A stretch of 64,000 bases of DNA from Aquimarina sediminis (GCF_002895435.1 NZ_POYJ01000005.1:124001-188000), one strand, 5' to 3'. Shown: positions 54,486 through 63,470, counted from the first letter of the stretch. Program-made: numbers and translations. The notes: generated from the letters alone by a model not told the origin.

Positions 54486-54934
54486 CTTAAAATTCCTTTT
54501 CTTGTATAATAAAATTCTGATAGGCTTTGTACTATAAAAGCTGCAAATATCGAAAAGAAGAGAAGCTTAAACATAATGTCGATTGATATTCCTAGAACAA
54601 GGAGTCCCATCGTTATTATAAAACCAAGCATAAATGTGTTGTTAAAGTTTCTGGTAGCTTTTAGTTTAATCAATTGACCAAATTCGTCTGTAAGAAACTT
54701 TTCTTCCGCTTTTTGGGTAAAGACCGAACTTGCGATGCTATATACGAGATATAATACAATTCTGGAAATTATTAATATAGGAACAAGCGACAGTATTGAA
54801 GCTCCCCAAAAAGGTAATTCTCCTATAGACATGACTTTATCATTATAAACATTCGACAGAATACTATAATAACTTAGAAATGTAATAATATCAATGATTA
54901 AAAATACAATTGGTCGTTTTTCTTGAGTCGTCAT
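54482..54934 (-). CDS. Hypothetical membrane protein of the XRE operon
   Basis: The 150-residue protein has hydrophobic helices near residues 9-27, 40-70, 98-117 and 120-140 and a charged middle loop (QKAEEKFLTDEFGQLIKLKA). Small membrane proteins of this kind are often paired with XRE regulators. No family name is certain. It is the first gene of the operon. Confidence 0.8.
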   Translation of the reverse strand: MTTQEKRPIVFLIIDIITFLSYYSILSNVYNDKVMSIGELPFWGASILSLVPILIISRIVLYLVYSIASSVFTQKAEEKFLTDEFGQLIKLKATRNFNNTFMLGFIITMGLLVLGISIDIMFKLLFFSIFAAFIVQSLSEFYYTRKGILR

Positions 54935-54962
54935 ATGTTATATAAGTTAATAATATTTGACT

Positions 54963-54970
54963 CAAAGTTA
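54963..54970 (-). promoter_or_regulatory. -7 box of the XRE operon
   Basis: The minus strand reads TAACTTTG, an exact TAnnTTTG, about 28 bp before the first gene. The expected -33 position falls within the palindrome at 54986-55005. Confidence 0.6.
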
Positions 54971-54985
54971 ATAATTTTATTCTTA

Positions 54986-55005
54986 ATGTAAAAAATATTT
55001 TACAT
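54986..55005. promoter_or_regulatory. 20-bp palindrome, predicted XRE operator
   Basis: ATGTAAAA (54986-54993) and TTTTACAT (54998-55005) are perfect arms with spacer AATA. The site covers the -33 region of the operon, as expected for autorepression by the XRE protein encoded within it. Confidence 0.65.
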
Positions 55006-55342
55006 CATTAGGTTTTTTACTATATATTATTGAGGTTGTTCATGTAGTTCTACCCCAGTAGATTAGATGGCTTTGAAGAAAAATCGAGGATATGAAAAAT
55101 ATTTTGAATTTTAGCAATGCGATACAGTATTTGAAGGCAAAATGAATGATTTGCCTAATTTTGTAATGGAGGCAAAAACTGTAATTATATAGATAATACC
55201 AGGTAAATCCCTTTATGTATAATTTTGATTATTATCTCTAAAGGAAGTACTGTTTATGTACTCACATGTATAGTCGAAGTATTAGAAGTAAATTGTTTTC
55301 TAAAGAATGAGCGGATGGATAAATGCTAAGTTAGAAACAAAA
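55006..55342. other. Intergenic region with no recognised gene
   Basis: About 340 bp between the XRE operator and the end of the thioesterase gene. Only very short open stretches occur (for example 14 codons from the ATG near 55066) and no hairpin or clear repeat was found. Confidence 0.5.
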
Positions 55343-55885
55343 TTATAGATTCACTTTTACATTGTATTTACTCAGGATTTCCAAATGTGCTTCTAGTTCG
55401 AATTCTGATTCTTTAAAGCGATTGCGTCTTATTTGAGCATCTTCTTTACGAATAATACTTCTTACAAATCTTCGTATAGCCGTTTCATTTTCTAAAATCA
55501 ACCCAGGGATAGGAATACTTTTGCCTTTATCATTTTTGGCAACCATAGTAAAATAGCTGGAGTTACAGTGCTTTACTTTACCAGTTTGTATGTTTTCTGA
55601 TTCAACACGTACTCCTACTACCATTGAGGTAGTACCTACATGATTAACAGATGCTTTTAATGTCATTAATTCTCCGACCTCTACAGGTTTTAAAAAATCA
55701 ACCTTATCGACACTTGCCGTTACACAATACGCTTCAGAATGCTTTGAGGCGCAAGCAAAAGCAATCTGATCCATTAAAGATAGAATATAGCCGCCATGTA
55801 TTTTTCCACTAAAATTAGAATGGGAGGGAAGCATCAATTCTGAGATAACTACTCTAGAGTCTGTATTTGTTTTAAACTTTTTCAA
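55343..55885 (-). CDS. Acyl-CoA thioesterase, hotdog fold
   Basis: The 180-residue protein has the hotdog-fold motif SNFSGKIHGGYILSLMDQIA, then VTASVDKVDFLKPVEVGELM and SSYFTMVAKND. It hydrolyses acyl-CoA esters; acyl-CoA thioesterases of the YciA/BACH type have this arrangement. The chain length is unknown. It is a single gene with no close operon partner. Confidence 0.92.
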   Translation of the reverse strand: MKKFKTNTDSRVVISELMLPSHSNFSGKIHGGYILSLMDQIAFACASKHSEAYCVTASVDKVDFLKPVEVGELMTLKASVNHVGTTSMVVGVRVESENIQTGKVKHCNSSYFTMVAKNDKGKSIPIPGLILENETAIRRFVRSIIRKEDAQIRRNRFKESEFELEAHLEILSKYNVKVNL

Positions 55886-55953
55886 AACTATTGATTTAAC
55901 GTTTTTAGATATACTGCATATAAAACTTAGGTTTGTAGTATTCTGAGCGCATT

Positions 55954-56322
55954 TTATTTATTCCTGAAATGAGGAGATTCTTCTTCGACTACATTGATTA
56001 TAAAATATTTGGTATCTCCTAACCACGAGATCTTAGCAAATCGTTCTTTGTATTTTAACTTTACATATCTACCTTGAAATTTCTCCAGTTTTTTGATAAT
56101 ATCTTTATTACCATCTTCTACAGAGAAACTAAATATCTGAGCCCCAGAGATACCTTGGCTAATTTCTCCTTCCCAGGTTTTGACAACCACGCCTTTATGA
56201 CTAAATTTTATGAGCTCACCACTACGAGTTCCTTCACTATAAGATGCATAGTATATAAAAGCATACCACCCGGCAAAAAGGGCAATAATAACAATAATGA
56301 TTATGGCTAGTACTTTTTTCAT
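55954..56322 (-). CDS. Conserved single-pass membrane protein
   Basis: The 122-residue protein has one N-terminal membrane helix (MKKVLAIIIIVIIALFAGWY) and a small beta-rich exported domain with GTRSGELIKFSHKGVVVKTW and RYVKLKYKERFAKISWLGDT. Similar proteins in Flavobacteria are often mislabelled as 6-phosphogluconate dehydrogenase; no such fold is seen here. Function is unknown. Confidence 0.82.
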   Translation of the reverse strand: MKKVLAIIIIVIIALFAGWYAFIYYASYSEGTRSGELIKFSHKGVVVKTWEGEISQGISGAQIFSFSVEDGNKDIIKKLEKFQGRYVKLKYKERFAKISWLGDTKYFIINVVEEESPHFRNK

Positions 56323-56363
56323 TGTTTAAAAAATTAGATGTTTATAGTATACAAAACATTCTT

Positions 56364-56711
56364 TTAGTATTGATCCAGAACCTTGTGTTTTATTGTTTTT
56401 CTTACTAATATAAAAAAACCAATTACAAAAAGAACAGATCCTATGAACGAAATCCCGTAGAACACATAGGTATAGGTGAGATATGAATCTGCACCCCATA
56501 CTTGCGAAAACAAAACTCCGATCTGGGTAGATAGCGCGCATAAAAGTGATAGAATACTACCCGAAACTAGTAAGACTCCCTCTATTTTAGATCCTTTTTT
56601 AAAAATGTAGTATAGACATATGACTACAATAAAAACCTGAGGAATAGATGCTGCTAAACCAAAAAATATGTGCGTTATGATCTCTGTAATACTGGGGACC
56701 ATACTTTCCAT
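56364..56711 (-). CDS. Small four-helix membrane protein, paralogue of 56712-57050
   Basis: The 115-residue ORF has four hydrophobic stretches (about 12-36, 42-64, 75-98 region) and ends in basic residues. It aligns with the upstream gene (SVLFVIGFFILVRKTIKHK versus SILFLIGLAMTFQKIIKNK). Its ATG abuts the stop codon of that gene, so they are a tandem duplication and cotranscribed. The first ATG could be 9 bp further in. Function is unknown. Confidence 0.7.
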   Translation of the reverse strand: MESMVPSITEIITHIFFGLAASIPQVFIVVICLYYIFKKGSKIEGVLLVSGSILSLLCALSTQIGVLFSQVWGADSYLTYTYVFYGISFIGSVLFVIGFFILVRKTIKHKVLDQY

Positions 56712-57050
56712 CTATTGTAAAGTTTTATTTTTGATAATCTTCTGAAATGTCATTGCCAGACCTATTAAGAATAGAATAGAGCCAATAAAAGAAACAAAAT
56801 TTACTCCCGAATTGATAATGGCATAGGTTTCATATCCCCATGAATCTATAAATACATATAAGAATTGATGTACAATAGCAACGAGCAAAATAAGGATATT
56901 GCCAATTAGTATTAAAACGGCATCTTTTGTAGATCCTACTTTACTCATATAATAAATTGTAAGAATAATAAACAGGATGATGGGGAGTATATAAAATAAT
57001 GCCCCAGTAATTCTAAGTAATATTTCTGTAAAATTTGAACTTGATACCAT
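56712..57050 (-). CDS. Small four-helix membrane protein, paralogue of 56364-56711
   Basis: The 112-residue protein has the same four-helix layout as its downstream neighbour, with ILLRITGALFYILPIILFII near the N-terminus and IGSILFLIGLAMTFQKIIKN near the end. The pair is probably a tandem duplication. The family is not recognised. Confidence 0.72.
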   Translation of the reverse strand: MVSSSNFTEILLRITGALFYILPIILFIILTIYYMSKVGSTKDAVLILIGNILILLVAIVHQFLYVFIDSWGYETYAIINSGVNFVSFIGSILFLIGLAMTFQKIIKNKTLQ

Positions 57051-57110
57051 AATGATTTGTATAAACTATTATTTTTTGTTTTTATGTATTGAAAAACGCT
57101 AATTCATTTA

Positions 57111-58460
57111 TTAGTCGTCGTTTTCCTCTGTCGCTCTTTTGATAACAGCTTCAGGTAATGATTTCTTGGCTTTGGCTCCCATTTTTTTCAGTTTTTCGAC
57201 ACTAGTAATTAGATTGCCTCTACCTTCTACCAGTTTGTTCATAGCAGCAGAATAGTCTTTTTTAGCATCGTCCATCTTTTTACCAACTCCGGTAAGGTCT
57301 TTTACCAAGCCTTCAAACTTGTCGTATAATGCTCCTGCTTGCCGTGCAATTTCAATCGCATTGCGCTGTTGCTTTTCATTGTTCCACATGGTATCAATTG
57401 TACGCAGTGTTGCCAAAAGGGTAGATGGGGTAACAATTACTATGTTTTTCTCAAAAGCCTGATTATATAGTTTACTATCCTGATTTATAGCTATGGCAAA
57501 AGCTGGTTCAATAGGTACAAAAAGTAATACAAAATCCGGAGACTCTATATCATATAGGTCTTGATAGTTTTTTTCTGATAGTTGATCTACATGCCGTTTT
57601 AGCGAGTTGATGTGTTCTTTGAGGTAGTTGGCTTTTAGATCTTCGTCTTCTTCATTGGCAAAGCGCTCATATGCTGTAAGTGTTACCTTAGCATCAATAA
57701 TCATTTTTTTATTATCAGGTAAATAGATTACTACATCTGGTAACACCCGTTGACCACTATCAGTAGTAAAACTTTGCTGCACAAAATACTCTCTATCTTT
57801 TTCTAATCCTGATTTTTCGAGTACGCGTTCTAGCACTAATTCTCCCCAGTTACCTTGCATCTTACTATCTCCTTTTAAAGCTTTGGTTAAATTAGTAGCT
57901 TCTTTACTCATCTGTTCATTAAGATCTTTAAGCCCAACAATCTGTTGGCGTAAAGCCGCGTGGTAATCGATACTTTCTTTATGAGTCTGTTCTACTTTTT
58001 TCTCAAATGTATTGATCTTTTCTTGTAAAGGGGTAAGTATACTTTTGATATTTTCTTTATTCTGTTGGGTAAACTTATTGGATTTTTCGTCAAGGATTTT
58101 ATTGGCAAGGTTTTCAAACTCTTTGGTGAATTTTTCCTGAAGTTTCTCTACTTCATCTTTTTGCTCTTGATTTTTATGCTGAAGATTTTCAAATTCTGCA
58201 TTACGGCGAGTTAACTCTGTATTAAGAAAATCCTTTTCTCTACGAATTTCTTCACGCTCTTTAACGATCTCAGAAAATTGTTTTTCTGAATTATGCTTAT
58301 ACTCATCAAACTGTGATTGTAATTGGTTGGCTCTCTCATTAACCGCACTTTTTTCACTTTTATTCTTTAATGAAGCAACGTATTTACCTATAAAAAAGCC
58401 TACTATAATTGATATGATAATGGCTCCAACGGCAATGATGATTGGTGTGTATTCTGACAT
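57111..58460 (-). CDS. rmuC: DNA recombination protein RmuC
   Basis: The 449-residue protein has an N-terminal membrane helix (about 6-28), a long coiled coil (about 35-190) and a C-terminal RmuC nuclease-like domain. Its core segments are GNWGELVLERVLEKSGLEKD, VLPDVVIYLPDNKKMIIDAK and FVPIEPAFAIAI. It limits DNA rearrangements; biochemical activity is not well defined. The tail is lysine-rich. It follows the MmcQ/YjbR gene by 81 bp. Confidence 0.95.
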   Translation of the reverse strand: MSEYTPIIIAVGAIIISIIVGFFIGKYVASLKNKSEKSAVNERANQLQSQFDEYKHNSEKQFSEIVKEREEIRREKDFLNTELTRRNAEFENLQHKNQEQKDEVEKLQEKFTKEFENLANKILDEKSNKFTQQNKENIKSILTPLQEKINTFEKKVEQTHKESIDYHAALRQQIVGLKDLNEQMSKEATNLTKALKGDSKMQGNWGELVLERVLEKSGLEKDREYFVQQSFTTDSGQRVLPDVVIYLPDNKKMIIDAKVTLTAYERFANEEDEDLKANYLKEHINSLKRHVDQLSEKNYQDLYDIESPDFVLLFVPIEPAFAIAINQDSKLYNQAFEKNIVIVTPSTLLATLRTIDTMWNNEKQQRNAIEIARQAGALYDKFEGLVKDLTGVGKKMDDAKKDYSAAMNKLVEGRGNLITSVEKLKKMGAKAKKSLPEAVIKRATEENDD

Positions 58461-58541
58461 GTACTCTTTTAATTTACAATACCAAAGATAAAGATAAGCA
58501 ATGAAAATTAGGGAGAAGTATCCCGAAGTTTTGCACAGTTT

Positions 58542-58904
58542 TTATGGTAAATCTTTTAATTTACTCCTGTCACGAAGAGGTAGTTTTTTGACTACTAAAT
58601 CATAAGAATCATCTATCCATTGCTTAATAAGTGTATCTGGTATAGTATGATCCATAGCAATTTTGTTCCAATGCTTTTTGTTCATATAGGCTGGAGGCAT
58701 TACGGCACTATATATTTCGCGAAGAAGCTCTACATTATTAGGATCACATTTTACACTTATCCCTTCAAAGTTAGAGATATCTGTTGCAGTAAACATTTTT
58801 CCCAACACTTTAAAAACCAGAACATTTGGAAGCTTACTAAAAGGAAAAGACTCTGTAACTCCTTTTTTTGCGATACAATAATCTCTATATTCTTCGATAT
58901 TCAT
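58542..58904 (-). CDS. MmcQ/YjbR-family protein
   Basis: The 120-residue protein has the CyaY-like fold features of MmcQ/YjbR: MNIEEYRDYCIAKKGVTESF, PFSKLPNVLVFKVLGKMF, ISVKCDPNNVELLREIY and MNKKHWNKIAMDHTIPDTLI. DNA binding has been suggested for relatives. It is 26 bp downstream of the FecE-type ATPase gene and may be cotranscribed with it. Confidence 0.93.
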   Translation of the reverse strand: MNIEEYRDYCIAKKGVTESFPFSKLPNVLVFKVLGKMFTATDISNFEGISVKCDPNNVELLREIYSAVMPPAYMNKKHWNKIAMDHTIPDTLIKQWIDDSYDLVVKKLPLRDRSKLKDLP

Positions 58905-58930
58905 TTTGTAGGAATTAAGATGTAACTGCT

Positions 58931-59605
58931 TTAGCTTCTTACTTTATACCGCCCAGATTTGGAGTCAAAAAGGATGAGGTCTTCGGGGAAAAGTGAGGAA
59001 AATGCTCTGCATTGTACCAATTCTTTTGGTCTGCCAAATTCAAAACCTTCTTGATTCATTACAATCATTTTATCACATAGTTGTATGGCAAAGTCAATTT
59101 CGTGCGTAGAAAAGAGGATTGTTTTTTTTGTTTCAAAAGCGAGACGTTTTAAGAGCTTAAGAATATAGGCCTTATGATATACATCTAAGTGTGTAGTGGG
59201 CTCATCTAGCATAATAAAGGGGGTGTCCTGAGCTATAGCACGGGCTATAAGTACCTTTTGAAGCTGACCATCACTAAGCTCAAAACATCGTTTGGAAACC
59301 AAATCGGTGATATGTGTAACCTCTATAGCTTTGCGTATTTTTTCTATATCCTCTTCAGCCATTTTACCCACCCAATTGGTATATGGTTGTCTGCCCAGTG
59401 CAACCAATTCTTGTACGGTAAGGTTTTTTGAAGCTATTTTCTCGGTTAAGACGATACTTAGTTGGGAAGCTAACTCAATCGATTTATAAGATTGAAGATC
59501 TTTATCTGATAATAATATTTTACCATGTAATGCGGGCTGTACTTTGGATAAGGTACGTAATAAGGTTGATTTTCCTATACCATTGGCTCCAACTAATCCC
59601 ACCAA
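58931..59605 (-). CDS. FecE/BtuD-type ABC ATPase with no normal start codon
   Basis: From a TTG at 59605 the 224 residues contain Walker A (GANGIGKST), signature LSDGQLQKVLIARA, Walker B IMLDEPTTHLD and switch His in FSTHEIDFA, of the iron/cobalamin-chelate importer group. But the fold starts earlier: the frame stays open up to 59737 and encodes IVLKTENLSIGYRTKKKLNV, which supplies the first strands and the A-loop tyrosine. There is no ATG, GTG or TTG in that upstream part. A rare ATC at 59704 or a lost start is possible. No permease is adjacent. Confidence 0.85.
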   Translation of the reverse strand: MVGLVGANGIGKSTLLRTLSKVQPALHGKILLSDKDLQSYKSIELASQLSIVLTEKIASKNLTVQELVALGRQPYTNWVGKMAEEDIEKIRKAIEVTHITDLVSKRCFELSDGQLQKVLIARAIAQDTPFIMLDEPTTHLDVYHKAYILKLLKRLAFETKKTILFSTHEIDFAIQLCDKMIVMNQEGFEFGRPKELVQCRAFSSLFPEDLILFDSKSGRYKVRS

Positions 59606-59700
59606 TTCTCCTTCATGTAATTTGAGGTTGATATCGGCAGCAATAACATTTAATTTTTTTTTGGTACGATACCCTATAGAAAGGTTTTCTGTTTTAAGAA

Positions 59701-59742
59701 CGATATTTAAATTTTCAAGGTCGATATATTTAGGTTTTCAAG
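59701..59742. repeat. Imperfect tandem duplication at the ATPase start
   Basis: CGATATTTAAATTTTCAAG (59701-59719) and CGATATATTTAGGTTTTCAAG-like sequence (59722-59742) are tandem copies. The second holds the in-frame stop at 59738-59740 that closes the frame. The duplication lies exactly where the start codon should be. Confidence 0.5.
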
Positions 59743-59773
59743 ATTTACGCTATCAAATATAAAAAATAGATTT

Positions 59774-62170
59774 TTAAGTGCTTTTTCTATACTTTTTCTT
59801 TCTAAAGAAAGAAAATAAAAATCCAAAAATCAACAAAGTAAGTAAAGGCACCAATATATTAACAACTTGCCAGTAGGTTTTATTGGCAATCACCTTTTCT
59901 ATATCTAAAAACGAAATTTTAATTTCTTTACTCCGTACATCTATCAATCCCGAATCATCAAGTAGGTAGTTTACCGCATTTAAAAGAAACTCTTTATTGC
60001 CATATTTTAGGTTCATCGTAGGGTCAAAACCTAATTCTATAGGTTGCCCTTTTCGAGTTTGATTTTTGATAATATCACCATCGGCAATAACGATCATTTT
60101 TGTATCGATACTTTTATCTTTATGATTCTCTATCTTATATGGTTTTATCCTGTCCTTATAGGTAGATTTAAAGTTCCCCTCTAGCAGTACTGCCAGGTTT
60201 TGAGGACCTTCTTGATAGGTATTCATATCTGGTTTTTTTCGTATGATATGATCTAATCGTATTTCTTTGGGTACTCCTTCGATTTTAGATTTATCAGAAC
60301 TAGCGAGTAATACTGTCTTTTTTACATTGTTTTTTAGTGTGTCAATTTGATTTGAAAATTCAAATTTTACGGATTCTATATTTTTTACAATAGGGTGATC
60401 AGTTGTACTTTTTGTTAAGGAACCATAAAACCATGGATAGGGGGTAAATTGAGTTTCGCTCCCCTGACCAGAAGCCAATACCAGTGGTGCAGAATATAAA
60501 TCATTAACCAAAACGGGGTTAACTCTCACTCCATAAGAAAACAATGCATCACCTAGTCTAAGATCTTGCATTATAGCAACGGCTGAACCCTCGGGATTCA
60601 TTAGACTATCGATTTCCATAGTCACTGATTCTAGTAACCATAGTGATTTCCCTCCGTTCATAATATATTGATCCATTACATATTTTTCTTTTTCAGAAAA
60701 AGCTTCGGTAGGTTTGGCATTAATGACCATATCAAATTCTTGCAAGTTTTGTAATGTTTTTACGGGATTACTCGCTACAGAATCCAAAGTAAATGCTCCA
60801 ACAAAATAATAGTCTTGTAATGTTTTAATGAAATCAGCTATTTTAATATCTGGTAACTGATTGTTACCTTTTAATACAGCAATTTTGCGTTGTTTGGGAT
60901 GTAATAGTTTGGTTAACCCATCTGCAAAAGCATATTCTAATTGTTGGATAGAACTGTTTACTCGCTCTTCTGTATTGGCTCCTATGGTGTTTTTAACCAA
61001 TGGAATCTTAACACTACGATTCTGGTAACTTAAAATAGCCCAAGGCACTACGGTTTCAATTTCTGTTTTTCCACTTTCCTGAACACTTACTTCCATTGGA
61101 GTAAGACCGAATCGTTGTAGCTCTGCGATAGTTTTGGCACGTAATTCTTCTTCCTCCAAAGGATTGGTGAAAATATATTGTATATTAGGATTTATAGTAT
61201 TGAACTCTTCTAATAATTGTTTGGTCTCTAATTGTAAACGCCTAAACTCTGAAGGGAAATCTCCTTCTAATAATACATCAATAGCAACAGGAACAGCAGC
61301 CTCTAGAATTAGATTTTCTGTAGCTTTAGAGAGAGTAAAACGATTATCTTGAGTGAGATCAAACCTACTATATAAAGAGTTTCCGATTAGGGTTAATACA
61401 ACTACAGATGCAAGAGTGATAACAAGGGGTTTGATTTTTTGTCTAAAATTTCCTTTACGAAGTATAATAATGGTGAGGAAGACAAAGAATGCTGTACTCA
61501 TTATAAAATACAAAATGTCTCTTGTGTCCAGAACTCCTTGACTCATACGCTCATAATGCAATTGCATGCCCAGTTGCTCAATAGCATTTGCAGCTCCGAG
61601 TAGATTGTAAGTAGCAAGCCCACTAAATCCAAAGTAGAAAATAAAACATAAAAAAATGGAGATCAAAAAAGAAACAATCTGATTGCTAGTAATTGAAGAA
61701 GAGAATATACCAATAGCGGTATAAGTAGAGATAAGTAACATTAGCGCTATATAGGAGCCAATAATACTACCTAGATCAAGATTACCAACAGGGTTACCAA
61801 GTTGATAGATTGTTATAATATAAAGAACACTAGGAACCAAGGCTATAATGATCAGGGATAAACTTCCCAGATATTTTCCAATAATAATGTGCCAGCTTTT
61901 TATTGGTTTGGTAAGTAGTACTTCTAGGGTTCCTTGTTTATTTTCTTCAGAAAAGCTTCTCATGGTTACTGCAGGAATAAGGCATAGCAGAATCCAGGGG
62001 GCAATCTTAAAAAATGGTGAAAGATCTGCAAAACCACTATCGAGAATATTATACTGCCCTTTAAAAACCCACAAGAAAAGCCCATTTAATATCAAAAAAA
62101 GGGCAATAACAAGATATCCTACTGTAGAGGAGAAAAAGGTGTTAATTTCTTTTCGTATTAATGCAAACAT
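59774..62170 (-). CDS. GldF-GldG fusion protein of the gliding-motility ABC transporter
   Basis: The 798-residue protein has an N-terminal GldF-like ABC-2 permease (about 1-240, with MRSFSEENKQGTLEVLLTKP) joined without a break to a GldG-like part (about 245-798: FDLTQDNRFTLSKATENLIL, then the periplasmic region PWFYGSLTKSTTDHPIVKNI, and a C-terminal membrane helix at about 765-785). In Flavobacterium johnsoniae these are separate genes, gldF and gldG. The ATPase partner GldA is not adjacent; the neighbouring ATPase belongs to the iron-chelate group. The natural start is the ATG at 62170. Confidence 0.92.
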   Translation of the reverse strand: MFALIRKEINTFFSSTVGYLVIALFLILNGLFLWVFKGQYNILDSGFADLSPFFKIAPWILLCLIPAVTMRSFSEENKQGTLEVLLTKPIKSWHIIIGKYLGSLSLIIIALVPSVLYIITIYQLGNPVGNLDLGSIIGSYIALMLLISTYTAIGIFSSSITSNQIVSFLISIFLCFIFYFGFSGLATYNLLGAANAIEQLGMQLHYERMSQGVLDTRDILYFIMSTAFFVFLTIIILRKGNFRQKIKPLVITLASVVVLTLIGNSLYSRFDLTQDNRFTLSKATENLILEAAVPVAIDVLLEGDFPSEFRRLQLETKQLLEEFNTINPNIQYIFTNPLEEEELRAKTIAELQRFGLTPMEVSVQESGKTEIETVVPWAILSYQNRSVKIPLVKNTIGANTEERVNSSIQQLEYAFADGLTKLLHPKQRKIAVLKGNNQLPDIKIADFIKTLQDYYFVGAFTLDSVASNPVKTLQNLQEFDMVINAKPTEAFSEKEKYVMDQYIMNGGKSLWLLESVTMEIDSLMNPEGSAVAIMQDLRLGDALFSYGVRVNPVLVNDLYSAPLVLASGQGSETQFTPYPWFYGSLTKSTTDHPIVKNIESVKFEFSNQIDTLKNNVKKTVLLASSDKSKIEGVPKEIRLDHIIRKKPDMNTYQEGPQNLAVLLEGNFKSTYKDRIKPYKIENHKDKSIDTKMIVIADGDIIKNQTRKGQPIELGFDPTMNLKYGNKEFLLNAVNYLLDDSGLIDVRSKEIKISFLDIEKVIANKTYWQVVNILVPLLTLLIFGFLFSFFRKKKYRKST

Positions 62171-62223
62171 ATTTAGTTTTGAGTATTATAATTTAAAATT
62201 TCCGATAATTAAACCACTTCATT

Positions 62224-62517
62224 TTATAGATCAGCAATAGAATCAACACTCCATGCTTCTGGTTTTTGATTGAATTTATTTTTGGTATTTGCCCAGACTC
62301 CTTTGAATAACGTAGAGTTTCGATAGTTATTGAGGTGTGTTTCAGATTCCCAATGACTGTAGGTAAAAAATTGATTTGGTTGATTAATATCTCTTAACAA
62401 TTTTAAATGGCTACAACCTTCAAAATTTCTAATCTTGTCTTTATTCTGTTCAAAATTTTCTAAAAAAGCATCAATTTGATCAGAGATAAACCCCATTTTT
62501 ACAATTCGTATTATCAT
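62224..62517 (-). CDS. ABM-domain (antibiotic biosynthesis monooxygenase-like) protein
   Basis: The start at 62517 (MIIRIVKMGFISDQIDAFLE) is chosen over an upstream in-frame ATG at 62532. The roughly 97-residue protein has the ferredoxin-like ABM fold features NFEGCSHLKLLRDINQPNQF and FTYSHWESETHLNNYRNSTL. Such small dimers are monooxygenases or heme-binding proteins; the role is unknown. It lies between the SAM hydrolase and gldFG genes. Confidence 0.88.
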   Translation of the reverse strand: MIIRIVKMGFISDQIDAFLENFEQNKDKIRNFEGCSHLKLLRDINQPNQFFTYSHWESETHLNNYRNSTLFKGVWANTKNKFNQKPEAWSVDSIADL

Positions 62518-62584
62518 TTTTTTAAGTTTCAAAAGGGTAAAGCCATATGGCTTTACTTTTTGTTTTTATTTTTAAGATTTCGGA

Positions 62585-63415
62585 TTACTCAAAATTAATA
62601 CTAACAGTATCCCGGTAATATAACCCAAATAGATTAGATGCTCCGCCAACGGTTTTAGGGTTACTTTTATAAATAGCCAGCTCCAAATATCCTGAAGAAT
62701 TAAATATGGCTAGTTTTTTTCCGTCCTCTTCTCGTTTGCTTTTTTCAATATCAAAATTAATAGCATCACTATATCTTTGATATACATTTTCGAATACTGC
62801 GGTACGGGCAGTAATTTTAAACTTTCGTCCTTTTCCTATTTTTTCAAATAATTTTCGGGTAATATTAGTAATTAGGTTTCCGTAGTTATCTATATAAATA
62901 ATACTACCTACTATTTGCTTATCGCCCAAATTCACAATAGGAGTCATTCCTTTTATTGTTTTAATTTCGGGAATAGTTTTACCAATAACTTCGAGTGTAC
63001 CCCCACGAGCAATATGGCAGGCTACAGTTACAAAAACATCTAATACCGGAAAATTAGAAACTATGGCGTCATGAATATTAATCTCTACAATTTTTTCTGG
63101 ATTAAATTCTGAAGTTATTAAACAGATCAATCCATTATTGGCGCATATGAAATAGTGATCATCTAGTTTTACTGCAATATGTTTATTTTCTGGATGAAGT
63201 TCACTATCAATTCCTACAATATGAATACTCCCTTTTGGGAAATTTTTATATGCATTTTGTATTATATATGCAGCTTCCGTAATATGAAAAGGTGAGATTT
63301 CATGAGATATATCAACAACATTAGCTTCTGGTAATTGGGTGTAAATAGCCCCTTTAACCGCAGATACAAAATGATCTTTGATTCCAAAATCTGTAGTTAG
63401 AGTGATAATTGGCAT
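62585..63415 (-). CDS. SAM hydrolase (S-adenosyl-L-methionine hydroxide adenosyltransferase, DUF62)
   Basis: The start at 63415 (MPIITLTTDFGIKDHFVSAV) is an ATG; the two codons above it start with TTG. The roughly 276-residue protein has the fluorinase/SAM hydrolase features: DFGxxD near residue 9, FICANNGLICLIT, CHIARGGTLEVIG, and YIDNYGNLITN. It cleaves SAM to adenosine and methionine. In Flavobacteria it neighbours gldFG and phoH, as here. Confidence 0.92.
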   Translation of the reverse strand: MPIITLTTDFGIKDHFVSAVKGAIYTQLPEANVVDISHEISPFHITEAAYIIQNAYKNFPKGSIHIVGIDSELHPENKHIAVKLDDHYFICANNGLICLITSEFNPEKIVEINIHDAIVSNFPVLDVFVTVACHIARGGTLEVIGKTIPEIKTIKGMTPIVNLGDKQIVGSIIYIDNYGNLITNITRKLFEKIGKGRKFKITARTAVFENVYQRYSDAINFDIEKSKREEDGKKLAIFNSSGYLELAIYKSNPKTVGGASNLFGLYYRDTVSINFE

Positions 63416-63462
63416 GTACAAGAATTGTTAATATCTTTTAGCTGTAAGCGTTTAAAAATATG

Positions 63463-63470
63463 TAAATTTG
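63463..63470 (+). promoter_or_regulatory. Possible -7 box of the phoH transcript
   Basis: TAAATTTG matches TAnnTTTG; it would give a leader of about 200 nt before the TTG start at 63677. No TTG at -33. Confidence 0.3.

Noticed and set aside
55954..56322. 6-phosphogluconate dehydrogenase annotation for the 122-residue protein
   Set aside because: No Rossmann motif and only a single membrane helix plus a small domain; the label is a known misannotation.
56326..56541. 71-codon minus-strand ORF inside the tandem membrane genes
   Set aside because: Out-of-frame shadow of the gene at 56364-56711.
59774..62170. The neighbouring ATPase (58931-59605) as GldA, partner of GldF-GldG
   Set aside because: Its LSDGQLQKVLIARA signature and Walker B region are typical of iron/cobalamin-chelate importers; GldA is expected elsewhere.
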